64,000 nucleotides of DNA from VMDJ01 sp038146785 (GTDB lineage Bacteria; Pseudomonadota; Gammaproteobacteria; Chromatiales; Chromatiaceae), in NCBI GenBank assembly GCA_038146785.1, contig JAYQSI010000016.1, positions 744,001 to 808,000 on the forward strand, read 5' to 3'. Below the pieces are notes generated by a model. The model did not search any database. It was not told the DNA's origin and was given only the letters and a program-made list of their open reading frames with translations. The stretch's first letter is position 1. Every line of letters starts with the position of its first letter. The position numbers and the translations under genes are program-made. Shown here piece by piece: positions 18,055 through 26,238 of this stretch.

Positions 18055-18120
18055 ATGTCGGTATGATTCGACAACTAACGCTGCGGCACAGCAGCGAACC
18101 AAAGAAGTGAGGAAAATAAA

Positions 18121-18357
18121 ATGGGTTTTGGTGGAATCAGTATTTGGCAGCTGCTAATTATTTTGGCCATCGTTTTGGTCCTATTTGGTACTAAGCGTCT
18201 GCGTAACATCGGTAGCGATCTTGGTGGTGCTTTCAAAGGCTTTAAGAGCGCGATGAAAGACGACAAGAAAGATGAGTCTGAGAAGCTTGAGAAAGCGGAT
18301 GAGAAAGTCATCGACGGCGAAACTGTTCGCGAAGAAAACAAAGACAATACAAAGTAA
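18121..18357 (+). CDS. tatA: Twin-arginine translocase subunit TatA
   Basis: Pore-forming component for export of folded proteins. 78 residues: a short N-terminal membrane helix (WQLLIILAIVLVLFGTKRL), the conserved FGTKRLRN hinge, an amphipathic helix (LGGAFKGFKSAM) and a charged tail. GAAGTGAGGAAAAT provides the ribosome-binding site. First of a contiguous tatABC. The exported Liv substrate-binding protein in this window has a Tat signal and is a plausible client. Confidence 0.95.
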   Translation: MGFGGISIWQLLIILAIVLVLFGTKRLRNIGSDLGGAFKGFKSAMKDDKKDESEKLEKADEKVIDGETVREENKDNTK

Positions 18358-18375
18358 TTTTTCTGAGTCTTTGAC

Positions 18376-18741
18376 ATGACTGAGGTTGGTTTTTTCGAAA
18401 TCATCCTGATCGGCATTATTGCGCTGATCGTGATTGGTCCCGAGCGTTTACCCGGCTTAGCCCGTACTGCAGGTATGTGGGTGGGTCGTGCGCGTCGCAT
18501 GGTGAGCAATGTTAAGAAAGATATCGAAAAAGAAATTGAAGCTGATGAGTTGAAGAAAACACTCGCAGCTCAGAAGCAAGCGTTTGAAGATGCTTCATCG
18601 ACCAGTTCTTTCCAAGAAATCATCGACGATACGAAGAAAGATTTTGCCGATGTCAAAAAAGACATGACGATCGAAGAAGCAGATGAGGCAAAGCCGGCAA
18701 CACCGGAAGACAAAGCCTCTGCTGGCGGCAATTCGCCGTAA
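18376..18741 (+). CDS. tatB: Twin-arginine translocase subunit TatB
   Basis: Receptor-complex partner of TatC. 121 residues with the typical N-terminus GFFEIILIGIIALIVIGPERL (membrane helix then GPERLP), a long amphipathic helix (AGMWVGRARRMVSNVKKDIE) and an acidic low-complexity tail. The GPERLP motif distinguishes it from TatA. tatC starts 4 bases later. Confidence 0.95.
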   Translation: MTEVGFFEIILIGIIALIVIGPERLPGLARTAGMWVGRARRMVSNVKKDIEKEIEADELKKTLAAQKQAFEDASSTSSFQEIIDDTKKDFADVKKDMTIEEADEAKPATPEDKASAGGNSP

Positions 18742-18744
18742 TCC

Positions 18745-19911
18745 ATGAGCAATCTAGAAGAACAACCACTGATTTCGCATCTGCTTGAGTTGCGTACTCG
18801 CGTTACCCGTATGGTGATCGCGATCTTAGTGCTATTGGTTGTGTTCTTCCCTTTCGGTAACGATATCTACATCTTTGTTGCAGCGCCTTTGATGGATGTT
18901 ATGCCTGAAGGCACATCAATGATTGCAACGCAGGTGGCATCGCCATTTTTAACGCCCTTTAAATTAGCGCTGGTCACAGCAGTTTTTGTAGCAATGCCTT
19001 ATCTGTTGCATCAGCTCTGGTCTTTTATTGCGCCAGGTTTGTATCAGCATGAGAAACGTTTGGCAGTTCCTTTGTTGGCTTCAAGCGTTATCTTGTTTTA
19101 TGCCGGCGCGGCTTTTGCGTATTTTGTGGTGTTTCCTCTGGTCTTCGCATTCCTCACTAGCGTGGCCCCAGAAGGCGTTGCCGTTGCAACGGACATCACC
19201 GCGTATTTAGATTTTGTCTTAACGCTCTTCTTTGCTTTTGGTATCTCATTTGAAGTGCCGATTGCGACGATCTTGCTTGTATTGGCGGGCATGACGACAC
19301 CAGATAAGTTGGCGCAGAAGCGTCCATTTGTTGTGGTGGGTGCTTTTGTTATCGGCATGCTGCTCACGCCACCTGATGTCATTTCGCAAACCTTATTAGC
19401 GGTACCAATTTGGTTGCTGTTTGAAGTGGGTATCTTCTTCTCACGTCTGTTGAAGAGAAAGCCAAAAGCTTCAGAGGAAGAAAAGAGTATTGGTGGTGCC
19501 TTAACCACGACCGGTGCAGCAGCGGCTTCAGGTAATAGCGAAGCTAAGCAAGAGGTCTACGAAGGTGAATATGAGGATGACGACGATGAGTACCGTCCTC
19601 TCACTGATGAAGAGATGGAAGCTGAACTCGATGCCATGGAAGCAGACGAGGATGACGAGTCCGAAGAAGATGATAAGGGCGACGAGGGTGACTCAGACGA
19701 ACCTGAAGCTGTAGATGGCGAAGAGAAGCCTTACGAAGTACCAACCGATTTCGTCCCAGATGCGGTCGACAATAAACTCGAGTGGATCATGACCATGCGT
19801 GAAGAAGGCCGTTTACGGGAAGCGCGTAAATTGCTCTATGAAGTACTCGCAGAAGGTAATGAAATCCAGAAGAAAGTCGCGCGCAATATTCTTGACCAGT
19901 TCGACACCTAA
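18745..19911 (+). CDS. tatC: Twin-arginine translocase subunit TatC with long acidic C-terminal extension
   Basis: Six-helix signal-peptide receptor. Residues 1 to about 240 are an ordinary TatC (HLLELRTRVTRMV, PFKLALVTAVFVAMPYLLHQ, AFGISFEVPIATILLV). It continues to residue 388 where the family normally ends near 250. The extension has an Ala/Gly linker, a strongly acidic region (about 275-325, many Asp/Glu) and a helical end, about residues 342-388 (KLEWIMTMREEGRLREARKL, then EVLAEGNEIQKKVARNIL). That end matches the pattern of the FimV C-terminal motif. No frameshift is needed to explain it; the reading frame is continuous. Confidence 0.93.
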   Translation: MSNLEEQPLISHLLELRTRVTRMVIAILVLLVVFFPFGNDIYIFVAAPLMDVMPEGTSMIATQVASPFLTPFKLALVTAVFVAMPYLLHQLWSFIAPGLYQHEKRLAVPLLASSVILFYAGAAFAYFVVFPLVFAFLTSVAPEGVAVATDITAYLDFVLTLFFAFGISFEVPIATILLVLAGMTTPDKLAQKRPFVVVGAFVIGMLLTPPDVISQTLLAVPIWLLFEVGIFFSRLLKRKPKASEEEKSIGGALTTTGAAAASGNSEAKQEVYEGEYEDDDDEYRPLTDEEMEAELDAMEADEDDESEEDDKGDEGDSDEPEAVDGEEKPYEVPTDFVPDAVDNKLEWIMTMREEGRLREARKLLYEVLAEGNEIQKKVARNILDQFDT

Positions 19912-20003
19912 TTCTGCCTGGGTTTTCACACCCAATTAATCTAATGAAATTTTCCCGCTGAGTCGGTCTAAGCTCTTGTTATTCCATACAAGAGTGAAAA
20001 CTG

Positions 20004-21824
20004 ATGTTGGCAAGACTGTTCCTTTTTCTGTTCTTATCTCCAGCGGCATTCGGCTTAAGTAATCAGCTGGAAAATCATCCATCACCGTATCTAGCGTTGC
20101 ATGGCAGTGATCCTGTGGCCTGGCAGGATTGGAATGCAAAGGTGCTCGAAAAAGCCCAAGCTGACGACAAGCTCATTCTTATCTCGAGTGGTTATTTTGC
20201 CTGCCACTGGTGTCATGTGATGCAAAAGGAGAGCTTTAAAGATAAAGAAATCGCTGCCTTGATGAACAAGCACTACATACCGGTAAAGCTTGATCGTGAA
20301 TTGCACAGTGCGTTAGATGATTACTTGATGGATTACACCGAGCGTACAAATGGCCAAGCCGGATGGCCACTGACAGTATTCCTGACGCCTGAAGGTTATC
20401 CGCTCATCGGTGCGACTTATATGCAGCCAGATCAATTTCAGCAGGTGCTGCAGAAGCTTCAACTTACCTGGGATAGCGAGCGTGATAAAACGCGTGAGTT
20501 AGCTAGACGTGCGACCTTGGCGCTAAGTGCTAATGCGCAAAACTCTGCTGAGCCTGCAATGAACTTCCCTCAGATCGCTCAGCGTTATTTACAGCAGATC
20601 ATGATGGTGGCTGATCCCCTAGCAGGTGGCATAGGTCATGAAAGTAAGTTTCCGTTAGAGGCGCAATTACTCGCTGTACTGACCCTGCGTGCCAGTTTGC
20701 CGATGGAAGTGCCTGGTCTGGATCAATGGGTTGAAGTCACCTTAGATAACATGGCGAAGTTCGGTATGCGTGATCATCTTAAGGAAGGCTTCTTTCGCTA
20801 TACCGTTGACCCTTCATGGGAAGTGCCGCACTTTGAAAAGATGCTCTATAACCAAGCGCAGCTAGCACGGGTCTATCTCATGGCAGGTCAGATCTACGGA
20901 CGAGAGGATTATCTGGGTATGGCGCGCTTAGCGTTAGATTTTGCGAGCTCGGATATGCGTGAGCAGAAAGGGCAATACATCTCGAGCCTCTCTGCGATTG
21001 ATGAGAATGATATCGAGGGTGGAAGCTACCTCTGGACAGATGAAGAGTTGCTCGCGCAGCTAGGTAAAGAGGATGCGGAGCTGGCGAAAGCCTATTGGTC
21101 GATGCAAGGTTTTGCAGCTTTACCGGCGGGCTTCTTACCAATGCAAGGTGAAAGTGTTGCGGCATTAGCAGAGAAAAGCGGAGTGACTGAGGCACAGATG
21201 TTTGAGCGCCTTGCTCAGATTAAAAACACCTTGTTACAACGCCGCGCAACACGCATGCCGCCACGAGATGAAAAGGTCCTCGCGGCTTGGAATGGCTTAA
21301 TGCTCGGTAGCTTGGCCTTAGCGGCGCAACAATTCCCTCAATCAGACTATGCAGCACAGGCGAGTGAATTGGCTTATGGCTTACGTGATCGTTTGTGGCA
21401 AAACGGTCGACTCTGGCGATCAGAGGAAGCGGGGCAGGCGGTGGGTCAAACCGGATTGGATGACTATGCGTATTTGATCCAAGGCTTGGATTACCTTTCG
21501 TATATTTCTTCAGATCCGGTATTGATTGAATGGCGTGATCAACTCACACAACAAGCATGGCAGCGTTTTTACGGTGCGTCGGGTTGGCGTAAAACGGATC
21601 AGCAGTTGCTACCGGGACTTGGTGCGACACCGGCGCATGCGGATGCCTCGTTGATCTCAGCGTCAGCGACCTTGATTCGCGTGAGCCTACGTTCAGCAGA
21701 TCCACAGATTCGTGAGATGGCGATTGAGGCAGCTCAACGTGCTCGCCCGATAACTCAGGCAGAGCCTTACACTTACGTCAGTCACTTATTGGCGCTCGGG
21801 GAAATCCCACCCTCTGTGCAGTGA
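20004..21824 (+). CDS. DUF255 thioredoxin-domain protein (YyaL/SSP411-like), exported
   Basis: 606 residues: a probable signal peptide (LFLFLFLSPAAFG), an N-terminal thioredoxin-like DUF255 domain with SSGYFACHWCHVMQKESF and its CHWC motif, then a long (alpha/alpha)6 barrel region with NGLMLGSLALAAQ. The family is widespread but its biochemical role is not established. Bacterial members usually lack a signal peptide and are nearer 670-700 residues, so this is a shorter exported variant. It precedes moaA by 49 bases. Confidence 0.85.
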   Translation: MLARLFLFLFLSPAAFGLSNQLENHPSPYLALHGSDPVAWQDWNAKVLEKAQADDKLILISSGYFACHWCHVMQKESFKDKEIAALMNKHYIPVKLDRELHSALDDYLMDYTERTNGQAGWPLTVFLTPEGYPLIGATYMQPDQFQQVLQKLQLTWDSERDKTRELARRATLALSANAQNSAEPAMNFPQIAQRYLQQIMMVADPLAGGIGHESKFPLEAQLLAVLTLRASLPMEVPGLDQWVEVTLDNMAKFGMRDHLKEGFFRYTVDPSWEVPHFEKMLYNQAQLARVYLMAGQIYGREDYLGMARLALDFASSDMREQKGQYISSLSAIDENDIEGGSYLWTDEELLAQLGKEDAELAKAYWSMQGFAALPAGFLPMQGESVAALAEKSGVTEAQMFERLAQIKNTLLQRRATRMPPRDEKVLAAWNGLMLGSLALAAQQFPQSDYAAQASELAYGLRDRLWQNGRLWRSEEAGQAVGQTGLDDYAYLIQGLDYLSYISSDPVLIEWRDQLTQQAWQRFYGASGWRKTDQQLLPGLGATPAHADASLISASATLIRVSLRSADPQIREMAIEAAQRARPITQAEPYTYVSHLLALGEIPPSVQ

Positions 21825-21873
21825 TTCAGGCGGTTTTTCGCCTATACTGACGGCTCGTAATTTGAGAGCACCC

Positions 21874-22860
21874 ATGATTGATCCGTTTGGTCGTGCAGTC
21901 ACTTATCTGCGCGTTTCCGTCACCGACCGCTGTAACTATCGTTGCAATTACTGCATGGCAGAAGATATGACCTTCTTGCCACGTAAAGACTTGCTGACGC
22001 TCGAGGAGCTTCAGCGTATCTGCTCGGTGTTTATTGGATTGGGTGTGCAGAAGCTGCGGATCACCGGCGGCGAGCCTTTGGTGCGTCGAGATATTCTCTC
22101 CTTATTTGAACACCTCGGTGCGCAGTTGGGTTCGGGTCTTGAAGAACTTACCTTGACGACGAATGGCGCATTGCTCGATAAATTTTCAAAGCCCCTGAAA
22201 GATCTCGGCGTTAAGCGTGTGAACGTTTCTCTTGATACCTTGGATAAAACTAAGTTCGAAGAGCTAACACGTCTGGGTAAATACGACGATGTGATGCGCG
22301 GAATTGATGCGGCTGTTGATGCGGGCTTAAAGGTCAAGATCAATGCGGTTGCGTTAAAAGGCATTAACGATTCTGAGATGGATCAGTTGCTCGCATGGTG
22401 TGGTGAGCGTGGTTTTGATTTGAGCGTGATTGAATCTATGCCGATGGGTGATATCGGTCAGCTTCGTGATGATCATTTTTGGTCTTTGGAAGACGCGAAG
22501 GCAGATATCGAGAAGCGTTGGACGCTGACACCAAGCGATTATCAAACCGGTGGCCCATCTCGATACCACAATATTGCGCAAACCGGTCAACGTATTGGTT
22601 TCATTGCGCCTTACAGTCATAACTTTTGTGAGTCATGTAACCGTGTTCGATTGACTTGTACCGGTGTGCTTTATCTTTGCTTGGGTCAAGATGATTCGGT
22701 TGATCTGCGTGCGCCGCTACGAGAAGGCGCAAGCGATCAAGAGTTACGTGAGATTATTCTCAAGGCAATTGAGCGAAAGCCAAAAGGGCATGACTTTGAT
22801 CACACCCGCTTGGCAGATGGCGCACAGGTTGTGCGCTTTATGAATACCACTGGCGGTTAG
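21874..22860 (+). CDS. moaA: GTP 3',8-cyclase (molybdenum cofactor biosynthesis protein A)
   Basis: Radical SAM enzyme starting molybdopterin synthesis. The N-terminal cluster motif is CNYRCNYC, and the C-terminal second cluster is CESCNRVRLTCTGVLYLC. ATG 21874 (MIDPFGRAVTYLRVSVTD) gives 328 residues; a TTG 12 bases upstream is possible. SITE GGEPLVRRD binds SAM. No other moa gene is in the window. Molybdenum cofactor enzymes are common Tat substrates, but no link beyond proximity is visible. Confidence 0.95.
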   Translation: MIDPFGRAVTYLRVSVTDRCNYRCNYCMAEDMTFLPRKDLLTLEELQRICSVFIGLGVQKLRITGGEPLVRRDILSLFEHLGAQLGSGLEELTLTTNGALLDKFSKPLKDLGVKRVNVSLDTLDKTKFEELTRLGKYDDVMRGIDAAVDAGLKVKINAVALKGINDSEMDQLLAWCGERGFDLSVIESMPMGDIGQLRDDHFWSLEDAKADIEKRWTLTPSDYQTGGPSRYHNIAQTGQRIGFIAPYSHNFCESCNRVRLTCTGVLYLCLGQDDSVDLRAPLREGASDQELREIILKAIERKPKGHDFDHTRLADGAQVVRFMNTTGG

Positions 22861-22970
22861 TTTTTAAAAAGCAATTATTTGCACTGAAAATCATGCCGCA
22901 TAGGACGTTTCATGACGTCTTCTAACATGGTCTAATTCTGCCCCTAAGAATTAATACGCTGAGGATTGGC

Positions 22971-23729
22971 ATGGCAGGAACACAGCAGGGCGGAATTAAT
23001 GCCCCTTTTGAGATGATGACCGTTTACGTATGGGAGCATCTGAAGAAGCAAGCCGGTAAATACGAATTAAATTGGATCCATTACTACAACGATGGTGATC
23101 TCTTTGCGCACCTGACTTTCTTGTATGGCTCGCAGCTTTATCACGTCGGCTATTTGAACGAGCAGGGCGAGATGTTTCAGGATGAGGTGACTAATCCTGA
23201 ATCAGTTGAAGGTTTGGCAGAGCAAACGGGCGGTAAGGCCTGTTTCATGCGTCTGCGTGTGCTGAAAGACCGAGTAGAGGTGTTGGATAAAGGTTGGGGT
23301 CTGACCGATTGCTCAGATATGCGTATTCCAATGGATCCAGATGCCATCAGTAATGATCAGCCAGTCGAATTATCTGATCTGGAGCTCACTGATGTTGGCG
23401 GCAATATTCTCCAATCGAAGCTCGAAGAGATGGGCTACAAGGTGACTTTTCGTATGCGTTGGGTGAATTGGATGGTGATCTCACGCAACGAAAGTAATGA
23501 ACGAGTGGTGTTTGCAGTCGAGCGAAACCGTCGAGAGCCGCCAATGAAGCCGGCAGATTTTGATCAAGATACCTCGTGGAAGGATGAATTCACCGCCAAT
23601 CATTTTGTCAGCATGGCTCTGGCAAGCGAGCATGATCCCTTTGATCCTGAGGCAAAAGAGGGTGTGCCGTTATATCGCGGTCAGGGCGTTCATTCAGTGA
23701 TTGTCTGGCCTGATGCCATGAAATCCTAA
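22971..23729 (+). CDS. Hypothetical protein, 252 residues
   Basis: Not recognised. A soluble, acidic protein rich in Trp and Met with no signal peptide or transmembrane helix (for example MTVYVWEHLKKQAGKYELNW, FRMRWVNWMVISRNESN). The start has CTGAGGATTGGC upstream. It is clearly coding (consistent codon use, no alternative frame) and is followed by a terminator about 90 bases on. A GACGT/ACGTC inverted repeat lies in the 110-base gap from moaA. Confidence 0.72.
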   Translation: MAGTQQGGINAPFEMMTVYVWEHLKKQAGKYELNWIHYYNDGDLFAHLTFLYGSQLYHVGYLNEQGEMFQDEVTNPESVEGLAEQTGGKACFMRLRVLKDRVEVLDKGWGLTDCSDMRIPMDPDAISNDQPVELSDLELTDVGGNILQSKLEEMGYKVTFRMRWVNWMVISRNESNERVVFAVERNRREPPMKPADFDQDTSWKDEFTANHFVSMALASEHDPFDPEAKEGVPLYRGQGVHSVIVWPDAMKS

Positions 23730-23736
23730 AAGCCCT

Positions 23737-23848
23737 TGCTTTTATCCGGATATGGTCTACCTTAACTAATAGGATGGTGGTTGAAGTGATGGTCTCATCA
23801 GTGCAACCTCCTAAAAGACTGGCCCCACCTCGGTGGGGCATTTTTTTG
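23737..23848 (+). ncRNA. Possible small RNA or structured 3' UTR
   Basis: Between the stop at 23729 and the terminator at 23821-23847 there is a hairpin (GGTTG..TGATG/CATCA..CAACC) and a TTGCTT sequence that could serve as a -35 element. The hairpin-plus-terminator layout resembles a small RNA or a 3'-UTR-derived RNA. No known family was recognised. Confidence 0.25.
23821..23847 (+). terminator. Rho-independent terminator
   Basis: GCCCCAC (23822-23828) pairs with GTGGGGC (23833-23839) around CTCG, followed by ATTTTTTT. It faces the zinc-ribbon gene from the opposite strand. Confidence 0.9.
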
Positions 23849-23856
23849 CGCTAAAT

Positions 23857-24045
23857 TCAGCCAGCGGTCATATCTGCGCCACAACATTGTGGGCTTTTGA
23901 TCTTGCCATCACACTGCGGGCACTTAGAAATCTGAACTTCTGAGCCATCATCAAGGGTCAGGGTGTCATTTACCAGCTCAACATTGCATTTGGCGCAGGT
24001 TGCGTTGACTGCCATGCCGCAAACATTACAAGAATATGTAGACAT
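23857..24045 (-). CDS. Small zinc-ribbon protein
   Basis: 62 residues with paired cysteines at CNVC, CAKC, CPQC and CC near the end, a double zinc-ribbon or rubredoxin-like arrangement. It is acidic and cytosolic. The start is preceded by a strong AGGAGGAGAAAA sequence. It lies downstream of the tRNA. The function is unknown; small zinc ribbons of this kind occur as stand-alone conserved proteins. Confidence 0.75.
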   Translation of the reverse strand: MSTYSCNVCGMAVNATCAKCNVELVNDTLTLDDGSEVQISKCPQCDGKIKSPQCCGADMTAG

Positions 24046-24083
24046 AATTTTTCTCCTCCTAAGCGAAAGATAGATGAAAACAC

Positions 24084-24116
24084 AAAAACCACCATCAAGA
24101 AAATAATGGGGTTTTT
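24084..24116 (-). terminator. Terminator downstream of the tRNA
   Basis: On the minus strand AAAAACCCCAT pairs with ATGGTGGTTTTT (one bulge) and is followed by a T-rich tail. It is A-rich on the other side, so it may act both ways. Confidence 0.65.
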
Positions 24117-24139
24117 ATGTCTATATAGATAGGGGAGAG

Positions 24140-24216
<77 letters not shown>

Positions 24217-24230
24217 GAATAGGGTGGATG

Positions 24231-24260
24231 AAAAATGGCGCATCGGGTGCGCCATTTTTT
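24231..24260 (-). terminator. Terminator at the rpoD stop codon
   Basis: AAAAATGGCGCA (24231-24242) pairs with TGCGCCATTTTT (24248-24259) around TCGGG; A and T runs flank it, so it works on either strand. It begins at the rpoD stop. The tRNA lies beyond it and therefore needs readthrough or its own promoter. Confidence 0.9.
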
Positions 24261-26116
24261 TATGAGTCGCTATCGAGGAACGAACGCAACTTCTCCGAAC
24301 GGGTCGGGTGACGCAATTTGCGTAATGCTTTCGCTTCGATCTGACGGATACGCTCACGTGTGACATCGAACTGTTTGCCCACTTCCTCGAGGGTGTGGTC
24401 AGTGTTCATGTCGATACCGAAACGCATGCGCAATACTTTTGCTTCACGAGCGGTAAGACCTGCCAACATGTTTTGCGTCGACTCGCGAAGACCTTCAGAG
24501 GTTGCCATATCGATAGGCGATGCAGCACCTTGGTCTTCGATGAAATCACCCAGATGTGAATCTTCATCATCACCGATTGGGGTTTCCATTGAGATTGGCT
24601 CTTTTGCAATCTTGAGTACCTTGCGGATCTTGTCCTCAGGCATATCCATACGCTCTGCCAATTCCTCAGGAGTTGGCTCACGACCCATCTCTTGAATCAT
24701 CTGGCGTGAGATACGGTTCAGCTTGTTGATCGTTTCGATCATGTGAACTGGGATACGGATGGTGCGTGCTTGGTCAGCAATCGAACGGGTGATTGCCTGA
24801 CGAATCCACCAAGTCGCATAAGTTGAGAACTTATAACCACGACGGTATTCAAACTTATCAACCGCTTTCATCAAGCCAATGTTGCCTTCTTGAATCAGAT
24901 CCAAGAACTGCAGACCACGGTTGGTGTATTTCTTAGCAATCGAGATAACCAAACGTAGGTTAGCTTCGACCATCTCTTTCTTCGCACGACGTGCTTTTGC
25001 TTCACCAATCGACATCAAGCGGTTGGTTTCTTTCACGTCCGCGATGGTCATCATGCTGGTTTCTTCCATATCGGCCAGCTTGGTTTGGCAGCGCTCAATT
25101 TCAGGCGCGAACTCAGCTAACTTGGTTGCCCAATCAGCTTTCACTTTAAGTTGTGTTTGTAGCCACTTAGCATCGGTTTCGTTCTTAGGGAACGTGGTGA
25201 TGAATTCTTTACGTGGCATGCCAGCTTCAGTAACGGCAAGATCGAGTACGGTACGCTCATATTCGCGAATCATGCTGATGTGGTTACGCAAGATGTTAGC
25301 GACGTCAGTAAATAGCTGAGGTGACAGACGGAATTCCATGAAGGCGTCCGCACATTTTTGGCCAGCTTTTTGCGCTTTGTCAGAGTTGCCTTCTTTCTGC
25401 AGGAGCTTGGTCCATGCGTTGAAGGTGCGCTTAAGGTCTTTACGCTTAGCAGCAACTTCTTCTAAGTCGATGCCGGTATCTTCTGGCTCTGAGCTGCTGC
25501 TGTCGTCATCGTCATCATCGCTGTCGCCATCTGAATCGTTATCATCAGAGCTGTTGTTATTGTTGTTGCTGTTTTCAGGCATTGGGGTTGCATCACCAAT
25601 GTCTGGGAGTTTGAAGCCTGCGATGACATCGTTAAGACGTGTCTCTTCAGCATCAACTTCGTCAAATTTGTCGAGTAGCATCTGCACGCAAGGCGGGAAT
25701 AGCGCAACGGCATAACCTACTTGGTTAAGACCTGCTTCGATACGCTTAGCAATACGCAGCTCGCCTTCACGAGTGAGTAGCTCAACGGTACCCATCTCAC
25801 GCATGTACATGCGCACAGGGTCGGTGGTGCGGCCAAAGTCGCTATCCACGGTGGCCAATGCGGCTGCGGCAGCTTCTGCGGCGTCGTCATCGGTAGAAAC
25901 AGCGTTGTCAGACAGGGTGTTGTCATCTTCAGGTGCTTGTTCGTGCACTGAGATGCCCATGTCGTTGATCATGCGGACGATATCTTCGATCTGCTCCGGA
26001 TCTACGACAGAGTCTGGGAGGTGGTCGTTCACCTCGGCGTAAGTCAAAAAGCCTTGCTCTTTACCTTTAGCAATCAGGTCGCGGATGCTGTTTTGTTGCT
26101 GGGTTGCCTGGTTCAT
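24260..26116 (-). CDS. rpoD: RNA polymerase sigma factor RpoD (sigma-70)
   Basis: Housekeeping sigma factor, 618 residues. Region 1.1 is at the N-terminus, region 1.2 near TTDPVRMYMREMGTVELLT, region 2 at RRGYKFSTYATWWIRQAITR (2.3-2.4), and region 4.2 at TLEEVGKQFDVTRERIRQIE. The non-conserved spacer after region 1.2 holds an Asn/Ser/Asp tract (about residues 187-215), compositionally extreme but in the variable part of the family. Third protein gene after rpsU in the macromolecular synthesis operon. Confidence 0.98.
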   Translation of the reverse strand: MNQATQQQNSIRDLIAKGKEQGFLTYAEVNDHLPDSVVDPEQIEDIVRMINDMGISVHEQAPEDDNTLSDNAVSTDDDAAEAAAAALATVDSDFGRTTDPVRMYMREMGTVELLTREGELRIAKRIEAGLNQVGYAVALFPPCVQMLLDKFDEVDAEETRLNDVIAGFKLPDIGDATPMPENSNNNNNSSDDNDSDGDSDDDDDDSSSSEPEDTGIDLEEVAAKRKDLKRTFNAWTKLLQKEGNSDKAQKAGQKCADAFMEFRLSPQLFTDVANILRNHISMIREYERTVLDLAVTEAGMPRKEFITTFPKNETDAKWLQTQLKVKADWATKLAEFAPEIERCQTKLADMEETSMMTIADVKETNRLMSIGEAKARRAKKEMVEANLRLVISIAKKYTNRGLQFLDLIQEGNIGLMKAVDKFEYRRGYKFSTYATWWIRQAITRSIADQARTIRIPVHMIETINKLNRISRQMIQEMGREPTPEELAERMDMPEDKIRKVLKIAKEPISMETPIGDDEDSHLGDFIEDQGAASPIDMATSEGLRESTQNMLAGLTAREAKVLRMRFGIDMNTDHTLEEVGKQFDVTRERIRQIEAKALRKLRHPTRSEKLRSFLDSDS

Positions 26117-26238
26117 GAAGCCTCTCAGGAAGAATTCAAACGTCGAATTGGGGTGTTGCGCAAAAATAACGCATCAAGCCCACCATTATAGCGTTGGAAA
26201 CGCTTTTCGGCTATGACACTTAAGAAATTAGTTGAAAA

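Noticed and set aside
24360..25715. Long open frames antisense to rpoD
   Set aside because: Codon-bias shadows; rpoD accounts for the region.
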